DNA of 64,000 bases from JALYOC01 sp036675345 (GCA_036675345.1 JAKFFE010000043.1:31485-95484); one strand, 5' to 3'; numbered from the stretch's first letter, positions 1 through 8,355 are shown. Notes: a model not told the origin generated them from the letters alone. A program made the numbers and translations.

Positions 1-997
1 GGCTGGCTCGCTGGCGGATCGCTTCGGCCGACGGTTGCCGCTGATGCTGTCCATCGTCTGGTTCGCGCTCTGCGACGGCGCGGTGGCCCTGGCCCCCAGC
101 TTCACCTGGGTGGTGGTGCTGCGGACCCTGTTCGGCTTCGGGATGGGCGCGGAGTGGACCGCCGGCGCCACCCTGGCCATGGAGAGCTGGCCGGCCCGGA
201 CCCGCGGGTTGGCCTCCGGGGTGCTCCAGGGCAGCTGGGCCATCGGCTACCTGGTGGCGGGCTACGTGGCCGCCTGGGTGGTGCCGCTGTATGGCTGGCG
301 GCCGCTGTTCGCCCTGGCCGCGCTGCCGGCGCTGCTGGTGATCCCGATCCGCGCCTTCGTGAAGGATCCGCCCCGCACCACCGCCTCCCCGGTGGCGGTT
401 CCGCTGGCCTCCTTGCTGGGATCGTCCAGGCTGCGGCTGCGAATCGGCTGGGCGGCGGCGGTGCTGGCGCTGGGCTTTGCCGGCTACTACGGGCTGACCG
501 CCCTGTACCCCACCCTGCTCCAGACCCGGCTGGGCCTGGACGCGCTGGGGGTGGCCAACCTGGTGGCCTGGTTCAACGTGGGGATGATGGCGGGGGGAAT
601 CGCCAGCGGGGCGCTGGCCTCCCGGCGCTCCGCCACCCTGGCGATCGGGCTGTTCGCGCTGCTGACCGTGCCGGCACTGCCGCTGTATCTGGGGATGGTG
701 CCGCTGGGGTTGGGGCTGGGCGCGTTTTTGGCCGGGCTGACCGGCGCCGGGCACTCGGGGGTGACCCCGTATCTGCTCCACTCGCTGTTCCCGGAGGAGG
801 TGCGCGCGCGCTGCACCGGGCTGGCCTACCACCTGGGGGCATTCCTGGCCGCCTTCGTCCCCTTCGGGGTGGCCGCCCTTTCCCAGCGGATCCCGATGGA
901 GGACGCGATCCTGTGGGTGGTGGCGACTTCCGAGCTGCTGCTGGTGGCGCTGCTGTTCTCCACCCGGCGGTGGGTGAAGACCGCCGCCGCCGCTTGA
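1..997 (+). CDS. MFS transporter, 5' end missing
   Basis: The reading frame is already open at base 2, so the gene begins upstream of the window. The first visible residues contain the major facilitator loop 2-3 signature (GSLADRFGRR). A second conserved stretch follows (FGFGMGAEW, then an LQGSWAIGYLVAG segment), typical of the sugar and organic-acid MFS branches such as the SHS/AAHS/NanT groups. About ten hydrophobic helices remain visible, so only the first one or two are missing. It would be an inner-membrane secondary transporter driven by an ion gradient. Substrate cannot be read from the sequence. It converges with the glycosyltransferase gene, whose stop lies 4 bases away, so the two share a very short terminator space. 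Confidence 0.9.
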   Translation, partial: AGSLADRFGRRLPLMLSIVWFALCDGAVALAPSFTWVVVLRTLFGFGMGAEWTAGATLAMESWPARTRGLASGVLQGSWAIGYLVAGYVAAWVVPLYGWRPLFALAALPALLVIPIRAFVKDPPRTTASPVAVPLASLLGSSRLRLRIGWAAAVLALGFAGYYGLTALYPTLLQTRLGLDALGVANLVAWFNVGMMAGGIASGALASRRSATLAIGLFALLTVPALPLYLGMVPLGLGLGAFLAGLTGAGHSGVTPYLLHSLFPEEVRARCTGLAYHLGAFLAAFVPFGVAALSQRIPMEDAILWVVATSELLLVALLFSTRRWVKTAAAA

Positions 998-1010
998 GGG
1001 CTCAGCCCTC
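996..1010. terminator. Small dyad at convergent gene ends
   Basis: GAGGGC, a 3-nt loop and GCCCTC form a perfect 6-bp stem that overlaps both stop codons of the converging MFS and glycosyltransferase genes. There is no T-tract on either side. It may be only a weak terminator or a chance palindrome in GC-rich DNA. Confidence 0.25.
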
Positions 1011-2096
1011 CGGCTGGAACCACTTTCCCTTCTTGGCCAGGGCGCGCTCCAGCTGTTCGTCCAGGGCCCGCTTGAGCTCCTGGTTCCCGTCCTGCTGGTA
1101 CGAGGACAGCGCCTGGGCGTAGCGGGGGACCTGGGCCAGGAACTCCTGCACGGTGCGATCGTCCAGCTCCGGAGCGTGCCGGCCGTAGTGCAGCTTCTCC
1201 ACGTAGCGGGCGTTGAGGATCTGTTCGAACTGCCCCCCCACCGGGTGGGAGAGGATCGGCTTGTGCAGGTACACCGCCTCGCTGAGCAGGGTGAACCCGC
1301 CGCCGGCGATCACCGCCCGGGCGGTGCGCAGGTCTTCGATGAAGCCCGCCTCGCTGAAGGGTCGGAAGGTCAGGTTGTCCTCCACCTGGTCCTGCTTGAG
1401 GTCGCGGCGCATCCCGTAGATCCGGAACGGGACCCTGGCGCGCTTGAGGATCTGGGGCAGGGCCACGTTGGTGGTGGACGTCTGGTAGACCACCACGTGG
1501 TCCCCCACCTCCCGCTTCGCCTCCAGGATCTCCGGGCGCAGGATGGACGGGATCAGGGTGGTCCGCTCCTTGCGCAGCTCCGGGCGAAAGAAGGTCGTCA
1601 CCAGGTAGTGGAAGGCGCCGGGCAGCTTGGACTTCACCAGCGCCCGGCTGAGCTGGAAGTCCGCCTCGTGGCCTTCGATCAGCTCTGGCTCCAACCGGCA
1701 CCGGTTGAGGATCTGCATGTTGTCGATGCTGATCAGCGGCAGCCGGTGGTTCTGGGCGAACAGGTAGCTGAAGGTCTCGAAGTCGCTGATCACCACGTCC
1801 GGCTGGAAGCTCTCCAGGATCCCGAAGTACTGGACGATGTTCTTCGGCCAGCCGGTGACCAGGCCCTTGAGGTTCTGCACCAGGGTCTGCCAGGTGCGGA
1901 CCTCGTTGGCCTCGTAGGCGATGGTGTAGCCCCAGATGCCGCGGACGTTGGGAAACCGCCGGTGCAAGAACTCCTGCGCCCGGCCCGAGGCCACGATGTG
2001 GACCTCATGCCCCGAGGCCAACAGGTGATCGATCACCACCCGCGAGCGGGTGGCGTGTCCCATGCCCTCGCCGACGACTCCGTAGAGGATCTTCAT
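1002..2096 (-). CDS. MJ1255/VC2487-type glycosyltransferase
   Basis: This 364-residue protein starts MKILYGVVGEGMGHATRS, the glycine-rich N-terminal loop of GT-B fold transferases related to MurG and UDP-glucuronosyltransferases. The opening closely matches the MJ1255/VC2487 group. Near residues 260-290 it has the nucleotide-sugar donor site pattern (AVIAGGGFTLLSEAV, then KPILSHPV). There is no signal peptide or membrane helix, so it should act in the cytoplasm or at the inner membrane face. The acceptor is unknown; cell-surface glycans or glycolipids are typical for relatives. No ribosome site precedes the ATG. A possible -10 box (TATCTT) lies 8 nt upstream, so a leaderless or near-leaderless transcript is possible. 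Confidence 0.8.
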   Translation of the reverse strand: MKILYGVVGEGMGHATRSRVVIDHLLASGHEVHIVASGRAQEFLHRRFPNVRGIWGYTIAYEANEVRTWQTLVQNLKGLVTGWPKNIVQYFGILESFQPDVVISDFETFSYLFAQNHRLPLISIDNMQILNRCRLEPELIEGHEADFQLSRALVKSKLPGAFHYLVTTFFRPELRKERTTLIPSILRPEILEAKREVGDHVVVYQTSTTNVALPQILKRARVPFRIYGMRRDLKQDQVEDNLTFRPFSEAGFIEDLRTARAVIAGGGFTLLSEAVYLHKPILSHPVGGQFEQILNARYVEKLHYGRHAPELDDRTVQEFLAQVPRYAQALSSYQQDGNQELKRALDEQLERALAKKGKWFQPEG

Positions 2097-2104
2097 CGGG
2101 GCTC

Positions 2105-2110
2105 AAGATA
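2105..2110 (-). promoter_or_regulatory. Possible -10 box close to the glycosyltransferase start
   Basis: TATCTT on the minus strand ends 8 nt before the ATG of the glycosyltransferase, with no Shine-Dalgarno sequence between them. The spacing would put transcription start almost on the start codon. No convincing -35 box was found, so this is weak. Confidence 0.25.
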
Positions 2111-2146
2111 GTCCCGATGCGCCCGGAAGCCTGACGCGCCCGGCCA

Positions 2147-2207
2147 ATAAAGGGGACAGGCTACATTTCGGACGCGCTGCGGCTGAAATGTAGCCAGTCC
2201 CCTTTAT
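2147..2207. repeat. REPIN/REP-like inverted repeat, single copy
   Basis: Two 23-base arms (2147-2169 and 2185-2207) are inverted copies with a single mismatch and a 15-base spacer. The shared core reads AAAGGGGACAGGCTACATTT in the left arm. This AAAGGGGAC motif resembles the palindromic repeats that flank or accompany REP-associated tyrosine transposases (RAYT, Y1/IS200-like) in proteobacteria. No transposase is present in the window. It sits between two divergent genes' 5' and 3' sides: upstream of the glycosyltransferase start and downstream of xth. It could therefore also act as an xth terminator, since the arm ends in TTTAT on one strand and ATAAA on the other. Confidence 0.75.
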
Positions 2208-2219
2208 GGTCTCCGTGCG

Positions 2220-3059
2220 TCACAGCAGCGGCAGTTGGGCGGGCGCCTGGGGCGGCTTGACCGGAGGAGGCGCTTCGTCTGTTTCCGGTGGCCCGGAGAA
2301 GGTGAAGGCCTCCCCGCTGAAGGTGGCAGTCACCGGACCGTGGTCGCTGGTGCCGAACTCCCGCACCGACCCGGCACCGGTGGCGGCGGACTCCAGGGCC
2401 TGGCTCACCAGCACGTAGTCCAGGCGCCAGCCCAGGTTCCGCTCGCGCGAGTTCCGCCACGGCGCCCACCAGCTGAACAGCTGATCGTTGTCCGGCTCGA
2501 ACTTCCGTCCCAGGTCCACCAGCCCCCGGCCCAGGATCCGGGCGAACAGCGCCCGCTCCTCGGGGGTCTGGCCGATCTGCTCCGGCTTGCGCAGCTTGGG
2601 GTGCACGTCCCGCTCTTCGCGGGCCACGTTCAGATCTCCGCACAGGATCAGCTGCTTGCCCTGCGCGTGCAGACCGATGATCCACTGCTCCATCGCCTCC
2701 AGGAACCGCACCTTGGCCGGGTAGTCCTTGTTCCCGTTGGGCACGTAGATCGACGCGAAGACCTTGCCCTCCACCTCGGCGGTGACGATCCGGGTCTCGG
2801 TGTCGAAGTCCGGGTGGCTGAACACCGGCCGGCGGGGAAAGCGGGATCGCTTCAGGTGCAGCCCCACCCCCGAGTAGCCCTTGTGCCCGTGCCAGTAGCA
2901 CCAGTACCCCTCCAGCGCGCACAGCGCCGCGGGCACGTGCTCGGGGGAGGCCTTGATCTCCTGCAGACACAGCACGTCCGGCTGCTCCTTGAGCACCCAC
3001 TCGAGGACCTGACCCTCACGGGCCCGGACTCCATTCACGTTCCAGGTGGTGACCTTCAT
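2220..3059 (-). CDS. xth: Exodeoxyribonuclease III
   Basis: This 279-residue protein belongs to the exonuclease-endonuclease-phosphatase family and should act as an AP endonuclease and 3'-5' exonuclease in base excision repair. It opens MKVTTWNVNGVRAR, as most XthA proteins do. The metal-binding Glu is in LCLQEIKA (near residue 36), the catalytic GDLN motif (CGDLNVA) is near residue 155, and the closing Asp-His pair is in GTSDHGPV near residue 247. The start was placed at this ATG because the family motif begins there; the longer frame upstream is antisense to the P450 gene. A Pro-rich tail of about 25 residues follows the catalytic domain. The gene diverges from the P450. Confidence 0.93.
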   Translation of the reverse strand: MKVTTWNVNGVRAREGQVLEWVLKEQPDVLCLQEIKASPEHVPAALCALEGYWCYWHGHKGYSGVGLHLKRSRFPRRPVFSHPDFDTETRIVTAEVEGKVFASIYVPNGNKDYPAKVRFLEAMEQWIIGLHAQGKQLILCGDLNVAREERDVHPKLRKPEQIGQTPEERALFARILGRGLVDLGRKFEPDNDQLFSWWAPWRNSRERNLGWRLDYVLVSQALESAATGAGSVREFGTSDHGPVTATFSGEAFTFSGPPETDEAPPPVKPPQAPAQLPLL

Positions 3060-3146
3060 CCGCCCGGTTCCATACCAATCCGGCGGCTGATGCGCTCCAT
3101 CAGTGGAGCCGGAAGTTCCCCCAGCATGCGGGCGGGAGGGGCCGCA

Positions 3147-3152
3147 TAGGAT
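3147..3152 (+). promoter_or_regulatory. Candidate -10 box for a leaderless P450 transcript
   Basis: TAGGAT lies exactly 6 nt before the ATG of the P450 gene, and there is no good Shine-Dalgarno sequence. The same geometry, TAGRAN then six bases then a start codon, recurs before the HEAT-repeat gene and the DivIVA gene. Transcription would begin at or next to the start codon. Confidence 0.4.
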
Positions 3153-3158
3153 TGGGAC

Positions 3159-4547
3159 ATGGCCCCGCTCCAGCCCACCGCCCGACCCGCCCCCCTGATC
3201 CCCGGCCACTGGCTCAAAGGCTCCATCGAAGAGCGCCGGCAGGACCCCTTCGCGCTGATGCGGCGGCTCTCCGAGCTGGGGGACGTCTCCCAGTTCCGGG
3301 CCTACTGGGTCTACGTCTACCAGCTGTCCCACCCCGACGCGCTCAAGCACGTGCTGGTGGACAAGGCCGCCAACTACCGCAAGGGGGTGTCCTTCGAGGC
3401 GCTGCGGCCGCTGCTGGGCAACGGGCTGCTCACCGCCGAGGGCGAGCTGTGGATGCGCAACCGCCGGCTGGCCCAGCCTGCCTTCCACCGGGAGCGGCTG
3501 GCCAAGCTGGTGGAGATGATGGTGGACGCCACCGACCGGGTCCTGACCCGCTGGGATCCGGCCGCCGCCACCGGGGCCCCGCTGAACGTGGCCCCGGACA
3601 TGATGGGGCTGACGATGTCGGTGGTGGCGCGCGCCCTGTTCAGCGCGGATGTCACCGGCGATGCGGCCGAGGTGGGCGCGGCGCTGACCTGTGCCCTGGA
3701 GGAGACCAACCACCGGCTGCTCTCCTTCAACCCCATCGAGCGGTTCCTCCCCACCCAGCGCAACCGCGACTTTTCCCGCGCGATGGAGACCATGAACGCG
3801 GTGGTGAACCGGATCATCGGCGAGCGCCGCGCCGGTCGGGGCCTCGAGGACGACCTGCTGGGGATGCTGATGGCAGCCAAGGATCAGGAGACCGGGGAGT
3901 CGATGAACGACGCGCAGCTGCGCGACGAGGCGATGACCCTGTTCCTGGCCGGACACGAGACCACCGCGGTGGCGCTGAGTTGGATGTGGTACCTGCTGTC
4001 CAAGCACCCGGAGATCCAGCGCCGGGTCCGGGCCGAGATCCAAGAGGTGCTGGGGACCCGCGCCCCCACCGCGGCGGATCTGCCCCGGCTCAAGTACCTC
4101 TCCCGCTGCTGGGACGAGACCCTGCGGCTCTACCCGCCGGTGTGGGTCACCGGCCGGGAGACCCTGGCCGAGGACGAGATCATGGGCTTCCGGGTCCCGG
4201 CCCGCACCGTGGTCTCCATTCCCATCTACACCGTGCACCACAGCCCCCGCTTCTGGGACCAGCCGGAGGTGTTCGACCCGGATCGCTTCACCCCCGAGCG
4301 CTCCCAGGGACGCCCCAAGCACGCCTATCTCCCGTTCGGAGGGGGCCAGCGGCTGTGCATCGGGAACAACTTCGCGATCATGGAGGCCCAGGTGATCGCC
4401 GCCCGGGTGCTCCAGCGCTTCGAGCTGGCGGTGCCCGACGGCTACACCGCCCATCCCGAGCCCCTGGTCACCCTCCGACCCCAGGGCGGAATGCCGCTGA
4501 TCCTGCGGGCGGTGGATGCCTCCGGGGCGCGGGTGGCCTCCGCGTAG
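3159..4547 (+). CDS. Cytochrome P450
   Basis: This 462-residue soluble haem monooxygenase carries all core P450 motifs. The I-helix oxygen-binding AGHETT is at about 264-269, ETLR (the ExxR pair) at 320-323, the PERF-like FDPDRFTPE near 371, and the haem loop FGGGQRLCIG at 393-402 with Cys400 as the axial thiolate. The sequence resembles bacterial P450s of the CYP102/CYP4-like class more than the short CYP101 type. There is no membrane anchor. Substrate is not deducible, and no ferredoxin or reductase gene is adjacent, so electrons must come from elsewhere. It sits alone between xth, which is divergent, and lgt, which follows in the same direction after 68 nt. Confidence 0.95.
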   Translation: MAPLQPTARPAPLIPGHWLKGSIEERRQDPFALMRRLSELGDVSQFRAYWVYVYQLSHPDALKHVLVDKAANYRKGVSFEALRPLLGNGLLTAEGELWMRNRRLAQPAFHRERLAKLVEMMVDATDRVLTRWDPAAATGAPLNVAPDMMGLTMSVVARALFSADVTGDAAEVGAALTCALEETNHRLLSFNPIERFLPTQRNRDFSRAMETMNAVVNRIIGERRAGRGLEDDLLGMLMAAKDQETGESMNDAQLRDEAMTLFLAGHETTAVALSWMWYLLSKHPEIQRRVRAEIQEVLGTRAPTAADLPRLKYLSRCWDETLRLYPPVWVTGRETLAEDEIMGFRVPARTVVSIPIYTVHHSPRFWDQPEVFDPDRFTPERSQGRPKHAYLPFGGGQRLCIGNNFAIMEAQVIAARVLQRFELAVPDGYTAHPEPLVTLRPQGGMPLILRAVDASGARVASA

Positions 4548-4579
4548 ACGTTCCCTCCAAGCCGGGCTTCGCTCTGGCG

Positions 4580-4604
4580 GGCGGAGCCTGTAGGAAGCTC
4601 CGCC
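4580..4604 (+). promoter_or_regulatory. Hairpin directly before the lgt ribosome site
   Basis: GGCGGAGC and GCTCCGCC form a perfect 8-bp stem with a 9-nt loop. It ends two bases before the GGAGG Shine-Dalgarno (4606-4610) of the lgt-like gene. It has no T-tract, so it could be a P450 transcript end or a structure that affects access to the ribosome site. Confidence 0.35.
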
Positions 4605-4615
4605 TGGAGGCAGCC

Positions 4616-5449
4616 TTGATTCCTTTCTACCGTCCGCCCTCGTGGAGCCTTGGCCCGATCACCCTGGAGGTGTTCGGGGTGTTCGTCATGTTGGGCGTGT
4701 TGATCGGCGCCCGCTTTGCTTCCAAGGACGCCGAGCGGCGGGGCCTGGATCGCAACCTGATGGCGGACTTCGCCTTCTGGGGGCTGATCGGCGGGGTGAT
4801 CGGCGGCCACCTGGTGCACCTGTTCTTCTACCACCCGGAGGAGCTGGAGGCCGGCGGGCTGATCAAGCTGCTCAAGGTCTGGGACGGGCTGTCCTCCACC
4901 GGCGGCCTGCTGGGCGGGGTGATCACCGCGCTGATCTTCTTCCGGCAGAAGAAGGTGAAGTTCCACACCTACGCGGACCCGCTGGCGATCGGCACCTCGA
5001 TCGGCTGGGCGGTGTCGCGGCTGGGCTGCTTCGCGGTCCACGACCATCCGGGCCGGGTGACCGACTTCATCCTGGGGGTGAAGTTCCCGGCCAACGTGCT
5101 GGGCGCCGGGGTCCCCGCCGCCACCCGCCATGACCTGGGCCTGTACGACGCGCTGGCCCTGTTCGCGATGTTCGGGATCCTCTACACCCTGCGCAACCAC
5201 GCCAAGATGACCGGCCGGCTGCTGCCGCTGCTGGCGCTGATGTACGGGGTGTGCCGCTTCCTGTTCGACTTCCTGCGGGCGATGCCCGGAGACCTGGGCT
5301 ACGTGGACGCCCGCTACCTGGGCCTGACCCCCGCGCAGTACGTGTGCTTCGCGATGGTCGCCTACGGGCTGTGGGGGCTGTTCGTGCACAAGTTGGACGC
5401 GGCGCCTCCGGTCCTTGCGGCCAAGCCGAAGCGGGCGGCGAAGGGGTAG
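4616..5449 (+). CDS. lgt: Divergent prolipoprotein diacylglyceryl transferase (Lgt family)
   Basis: The start is a TTG chosen because GGAGG lies 5 nt before it; the longer frame upstream overlaps the P450. The 277-residue protein has about seven membrane helices and the Lgt layout: PITLEVFGVFVMLGVLIGAR at the N-terminus, TGGLLGGV at 95-102, SRLGCF at 134-139, and RFLFDFLR near 214. Lgt transfers diacylglycerol from phosphatidylglycerol to the lipobox cysteine of prelipoproteins in the inner membrane. Two family hallmarks are changed: the HGG motif reads TGG at 95-97, and the RIGN motif reads RLGC at 135-138. A local HDHPGR segment (142-147) follows. It may be an alternative active-site variant or a paralogue with another lipid substrate. 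Confidence 0.8.
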   Translation: MIPFYRPPSWSLGPITLEVFGVFVMLGVLIGARFASKDAERRGLDRNLMADFAFWGLIGGVIGGHLVHLFFYHPEELEAGGLIKLLKVWDGLSSTGGLLGGVITALIFFRQKKVKFHTYADPLAIGTSIGWAVSRLGCFAVHDHPGRVTDFILGVKFPANVLGAGVPAATRHDLGLYDALALFAMFGILYTLRNHAKMTGRLLPLLALMYGVCRFLFDFLRAMPGDLGYVDARYLGLTPAQYVCFAMVAYGLWGLFVHKLDAAPPVLAAKPKRAAKG

Positions 5450-5462
5450 CGAAGGGGGCGAT

Positions 5463-6812
5463 GTGCCGGACACCGAACAGCAGTTCAACATCTCCTCCGA
5501 CGACTTCTCCCCCAACGACCTGAGGGACGCCTGGCCGGTGCTCACCCACCAGGACCGGGTGCAGGGCTTCCGGATGCTGCCGGTGGGCACCGCCGACGAC
5601 TTCTTCCTCTCCCTGGAGGCAGGCGAGCAGGTGGAGCTGCTCACGGTGATCACCCCCGGCGAACGCCGGGTCTACATGCGGCTGCTGCCGCCCGACGACG
5701 CGGCGGACGTGCTGCAGACCGCCGAACCTCCCGAGGTCCGCGAGGACCTGCTGGCCCAGCTGGACGACAACACCCGGCGCGAGGTGATCGCCCTGATGGC
5801 CTACGCGGAGGACGCCGCCGGTGGCCTGATGAACCCGCGGTTCGCGCGGGTCCGGGCGGAGATGAGCATCGACGAGGCGCTCTCCTACCTGCGCCGTCAG
5901 GCGCGGGAGAAGGTGGAGACCGTCTATTACGCCTACGCGCTGGACCCCCAGCAGAAGCTGTTGGGGGTGGTCTCGCTGCGGGAGCTGTTCCAGTCCCAGC
6001 CGCAGAACAAGGTGCGGGACGTGATGTCCAAGGCGGAGGACATGGTCACCGTCCTCGACAGCCTGGATCAGGAGGCGGTCTCGCACCTCTTCCAGGAGCA
6101 CGACCTGGCCGCGGTGCCGGTGGTGGACGCCGAGGGGCGGATGAAGGGCATCGTCACCGTGGACGACATCGTGGATGTCGTCCAGGAGGAGGCCACCGAG
6201 GACATCCAGAAGGTCGGCGGGATGGAGGCCCTGGACGCCTCCTACTTCGAGACCTCCTTCCTCTCGATGATCCGCAAGCGGGGCGGCTGGCTGACCGTGC
6301 TCTCCCTGGGGCAGATGCTGACCATCACCGCGATGGGGCACTTCGCCGACGAGATCGAGAAGGCGGTGGTGCTCAGCCTGTTCCTGCCGCTGATCATCTC
6401 CTCCGGCGGCAACTCCGGCTCCCAGGCCTCCACCCTGATCATCCGCTCGCTGGCGCTGGGGGAGATGCGGCTGGGGGACTGGTTCCGGGTCTTCCGCCGC
6501 GAGCTCTTCACCGGGCTGGTGCTGGGCGGAATCCTGGGGGTGGTGGGCCTGCTGCGCGTCACCGGCTGGCACTACTTCTTCGGGGAGTACGGCGAGCACT
6601 GGTCGGGGATCGGCCTCACGGTGGGGATCAGCCTGCTGGGGATCGTGCTCTGGGGCACCCTGGCCGGCGCCCTGCTCCCCTTTGCCCTGAGCCGGCTCAA
6701 GCTGGACCCCGCCAGCGCCTCGGCCCCGCTGGTGGCCACCCTGGTCGACATCTCCGGGGTGATCATCTACTTCGCGGTCGCCACCGCGATCCTCACCGGG
6801 ACGATGCTGTGA
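5463..6812 (+). CDS. mgtE: Magnesium transporter MgtE
   Basis: This is a 449-residue MgtE-type Mg2+ channel with a helical N domain (about 20-130), a CBS pair (about 140-270) that senses cytosolic magnesium, and five C-terminal membrane helices. The pore signature GGNSGSQAST is near 325. The last helix contains DISGVIIYF, with the conserved Asp that lines the pore in Thermus MgtE. The GTG start is preceded by a G-rich AAGGGGG site; an overlapping ATG two bases upstream is in the wrong frame. It follows lgt by 13 nt and overlaps the next gene by 4 nt (GTGA), so the two are translationally coupled. Confidence 0.93.
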   Translation: MPDTEQQFNISSDDFSPNDLRDAWPVLTHQDRVQGFRMLPVGTADDFFLSLEAGEQVELLTVITPGERRVYMRLLPPDDAADVLQTAEPPEVREDLLAQLDDNTRREVIALMAYAEDAAGGLMNPRFARVRAEMSIDEALSYLRRQAREKVETVYYAYALDPQQKLLGVVSLRELFQSQPQNKVRDVMSKAEDMVTVLDSLDQEAVSHLFQEHDLAAVPVVDAEGRMKGIVTVDDIVDVVQEEATEDIQKVGGMEALDASYFETSFLSMIRKRGGWLTVLSLGQMLTITAMGHFADEIEKAVVLSLFLPLIISSGGNSGSQASTLIIRSLALGEMRLGDWFRVFRRELFTGLVLGGILGVVGLLRVTGWHYFFGEYGEHWSGIGLTVGISLLGIVLWGTLAGALLPFALSRLKLDPASASAPLVATLVDISGVIIYFAVATAILTGTML

Positions 6813-8353
6813 TCCGCCTGCTGCTGCCCCTGCTCCTGCTGGTCGGCTGTGCCACCCCCCGCCTCTCCGCCCCGCCGCCCGTCGCGCCGCGCGAGGAGCC
6901 GGCCCCCGCTCCCCAGGAGACCTCGCCTGTCGCGGAGGCGGTGGCCGCGGTCCCGCCACCCGCCGAACCGCCCTTGCCCCCGGCGGTCCCCAGCGTGGCG
7001 CCCCGGGTGCCCTTCACCATCGAACCCCAGGTGCAGGACCGGGCCCTGGCCCAGGCCGCGTATCGGAAGGGCGTCGCCGCGCTCAAGGCCCGGGACCTCC
7101 CCGCCGCCATCGAGCAGCTCTCCGCCTGCGCCGCCCACCAGACCCGCCGCGCCGACTGTCGCTGGGAGCTGGGCTGGGCGCTGTTCCAGGACGCGCGCTG
7201 GCAGGACGCCCGCGACGTGTGGACCCAGGTGGCCCAGGGCCGGCGCGGCGATCCCCAGGTGGAGAAGGCGCTGGCGCTGGTGGAGGCCCAGGCCCGGCTG
7301 CAGGAGACCCTGGACGCCGCCGAGGCCTTCCCTCCCCCCCCGCTGGCGCCGGCGCCCCCCGACTCCCGGCTGCGGCTGCGCGCGGTGGGGGACGTGATGC
7401 TGGGCACCGACTTCCCCGCCGGGCTGTTGCCTCCCCAGGAGGGCGCCACGGTGCTCCAGGCGGTGGCCCCGCTGCTGGCGGACGCGGATCTGACCTTCGT
7501 GAACCTGGAGGGCCCGCTTTGCGATTCGGGCTCCACCGCCAAGTGCGGCAAGCGCGGGGGCAACTGCTACGCCTTCCGCTCCCCCACCCGCTACGCGGAC
7601 CATCTGGTGACCGCCGGGGTGGACCTGGCCAGCACCGCCAACAACCACTCCGGTGACTTCGGCGAGGGGTGCCGGCGGGAGACGGAGCAGGCGCTGGACG
7701 CCCGACAGATCGCCTGGAGCGGGCCGCCGGGGACGGTGGCCACCAAGATCCACCAGGGGCTGCGGATCGGGATGGTGGCCTTCCACACCAACCCCGCCAC
7801 CCAGTACCTGCTGGATCTGGAGACCGCCCGCCGGCTGGTGCGGGCCACCGCCCAGACCCACCACCTGGTGGTGGTCTCCTTCCACGGGGGCGCGGAGGGG
7901 GCGGGCAAGCAGCGCGTCCCCCCCGGCAGCGAGTTCTTCTTCGGCGAGGACCGCGGAGACCTCCGCCGCTTCGCCCACGCGGTGGTGGAGGCGGGCGCGG
8001 ATCTGGTGCTGGGCCATGGCCCGCACGTGCTGCGCGGAATGGAGCTCTACCAGGACCGGCTGATCGCCTACTCGCTTGGGAACTTCGCCACCTATGGGCC
8101 GTTCACCCTCAGCGGGCCGCAGGGGCTGGGGGCGATCCTGGAGGTGGTGCTGGATCCGGAGGGCCGCTTCGTCGGCGGCCTGCTGCTGCCCACCCGGCAG
8201 GTGGGGGAAGGGATTCCCCAGCCGGACCCGGAGAAGAAGGCGCTGGAGCGGGTGCGGACCCTGTCCCGGGAGGACTTCCCCGACACCTACCTGGAAGTCG
8301 GCGAGGACGGCACCCTCTCCCGCCGGGCGCCCAGCACCGTCAGCTGGCGCTAG
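6809..8353 (+). CDS. CapA-family metallophosphatase-like lipoprotein
   Basis: This 514-residue protein starts MIRLLLPLLLLVGC, a lipoprotein signal with lipobox LVGC (Cys14). A Pro/Ala-rich linker (20-70) and a TPR-like helical part (about 80-165) precede a PGA_cap/CapA domain (about 188-490). Family motifs visible are GDVMLG (near 194), NLEGPL, ANNHSGDFG, VVSFHGG, GHGPHVLRGME and YSLGNF. CapA proteins belong to the calcineurin-like phosphoesterase fold; the founding member acts in poly-gamma-glutamate capsule assembly, but many relatives have unknown roles. The other cap genes are absent here. The gene is coupled to mgtE through a GTGA overlap. Its function is unproven; it is probably periplasmic and membrane-anchored. 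Confidence 0.85.
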   Translation: MIRLLLPLLLLVGCATPRLSAPPPVAPREEPAPAPQETSPVAEAVAAVPPPAEPPLPPAVPSVAPRVPFTIEPQVQDRALAQAAYRKGVAALKARDLPAAIEQLSACAAHQTRRADCRWELGWALFQDARWQDARDVWTQVAQGRRGDPQVEKALALVEAQARLQETLDAAEAFPPPPLAPAPPDSRLRLRAVGDVMLGTDFPAGLLPPQEGATVLQAVAPLLADADLTFVNLEGPLCDSGSTAKCGKRGGNCYAFRSPTRYADHLVTAGVDLASTANNHSGDFGEGCRRETEQALDARQIAWSGPPGTVATKIHQGLRIGMVAFHTNPATQYLLDLETARRLVRATAQTHHLVVVSFHGGAEGAGKQRVPPGSEFFFGEDRGDLRRFAHAVVEAGADLVLGHGPHVLRGMELYQDRLIAYSLGNFATYGPFTLSGPQGLGAILEVVLDPEGRFVGGLLLPTRQVGEGIPQPDPEKKALERVRTLSREDFPDTYLEVGEDGTLSRRAPSTVSWR

Positions 8354-8355
8354 CG

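Noticed and set aside
3060..4454. Extension of the xth frame to over 700 residues
   Set aside because: The extra part is antisense to the P450 gene, and the XthA motif begins at the ATG at 3059.
3152..4615. Extension of the lgt frame upstream
   Set aside because: It overlaps the P450 in another frame; the TTG at 4616 has a clear ribosome site.
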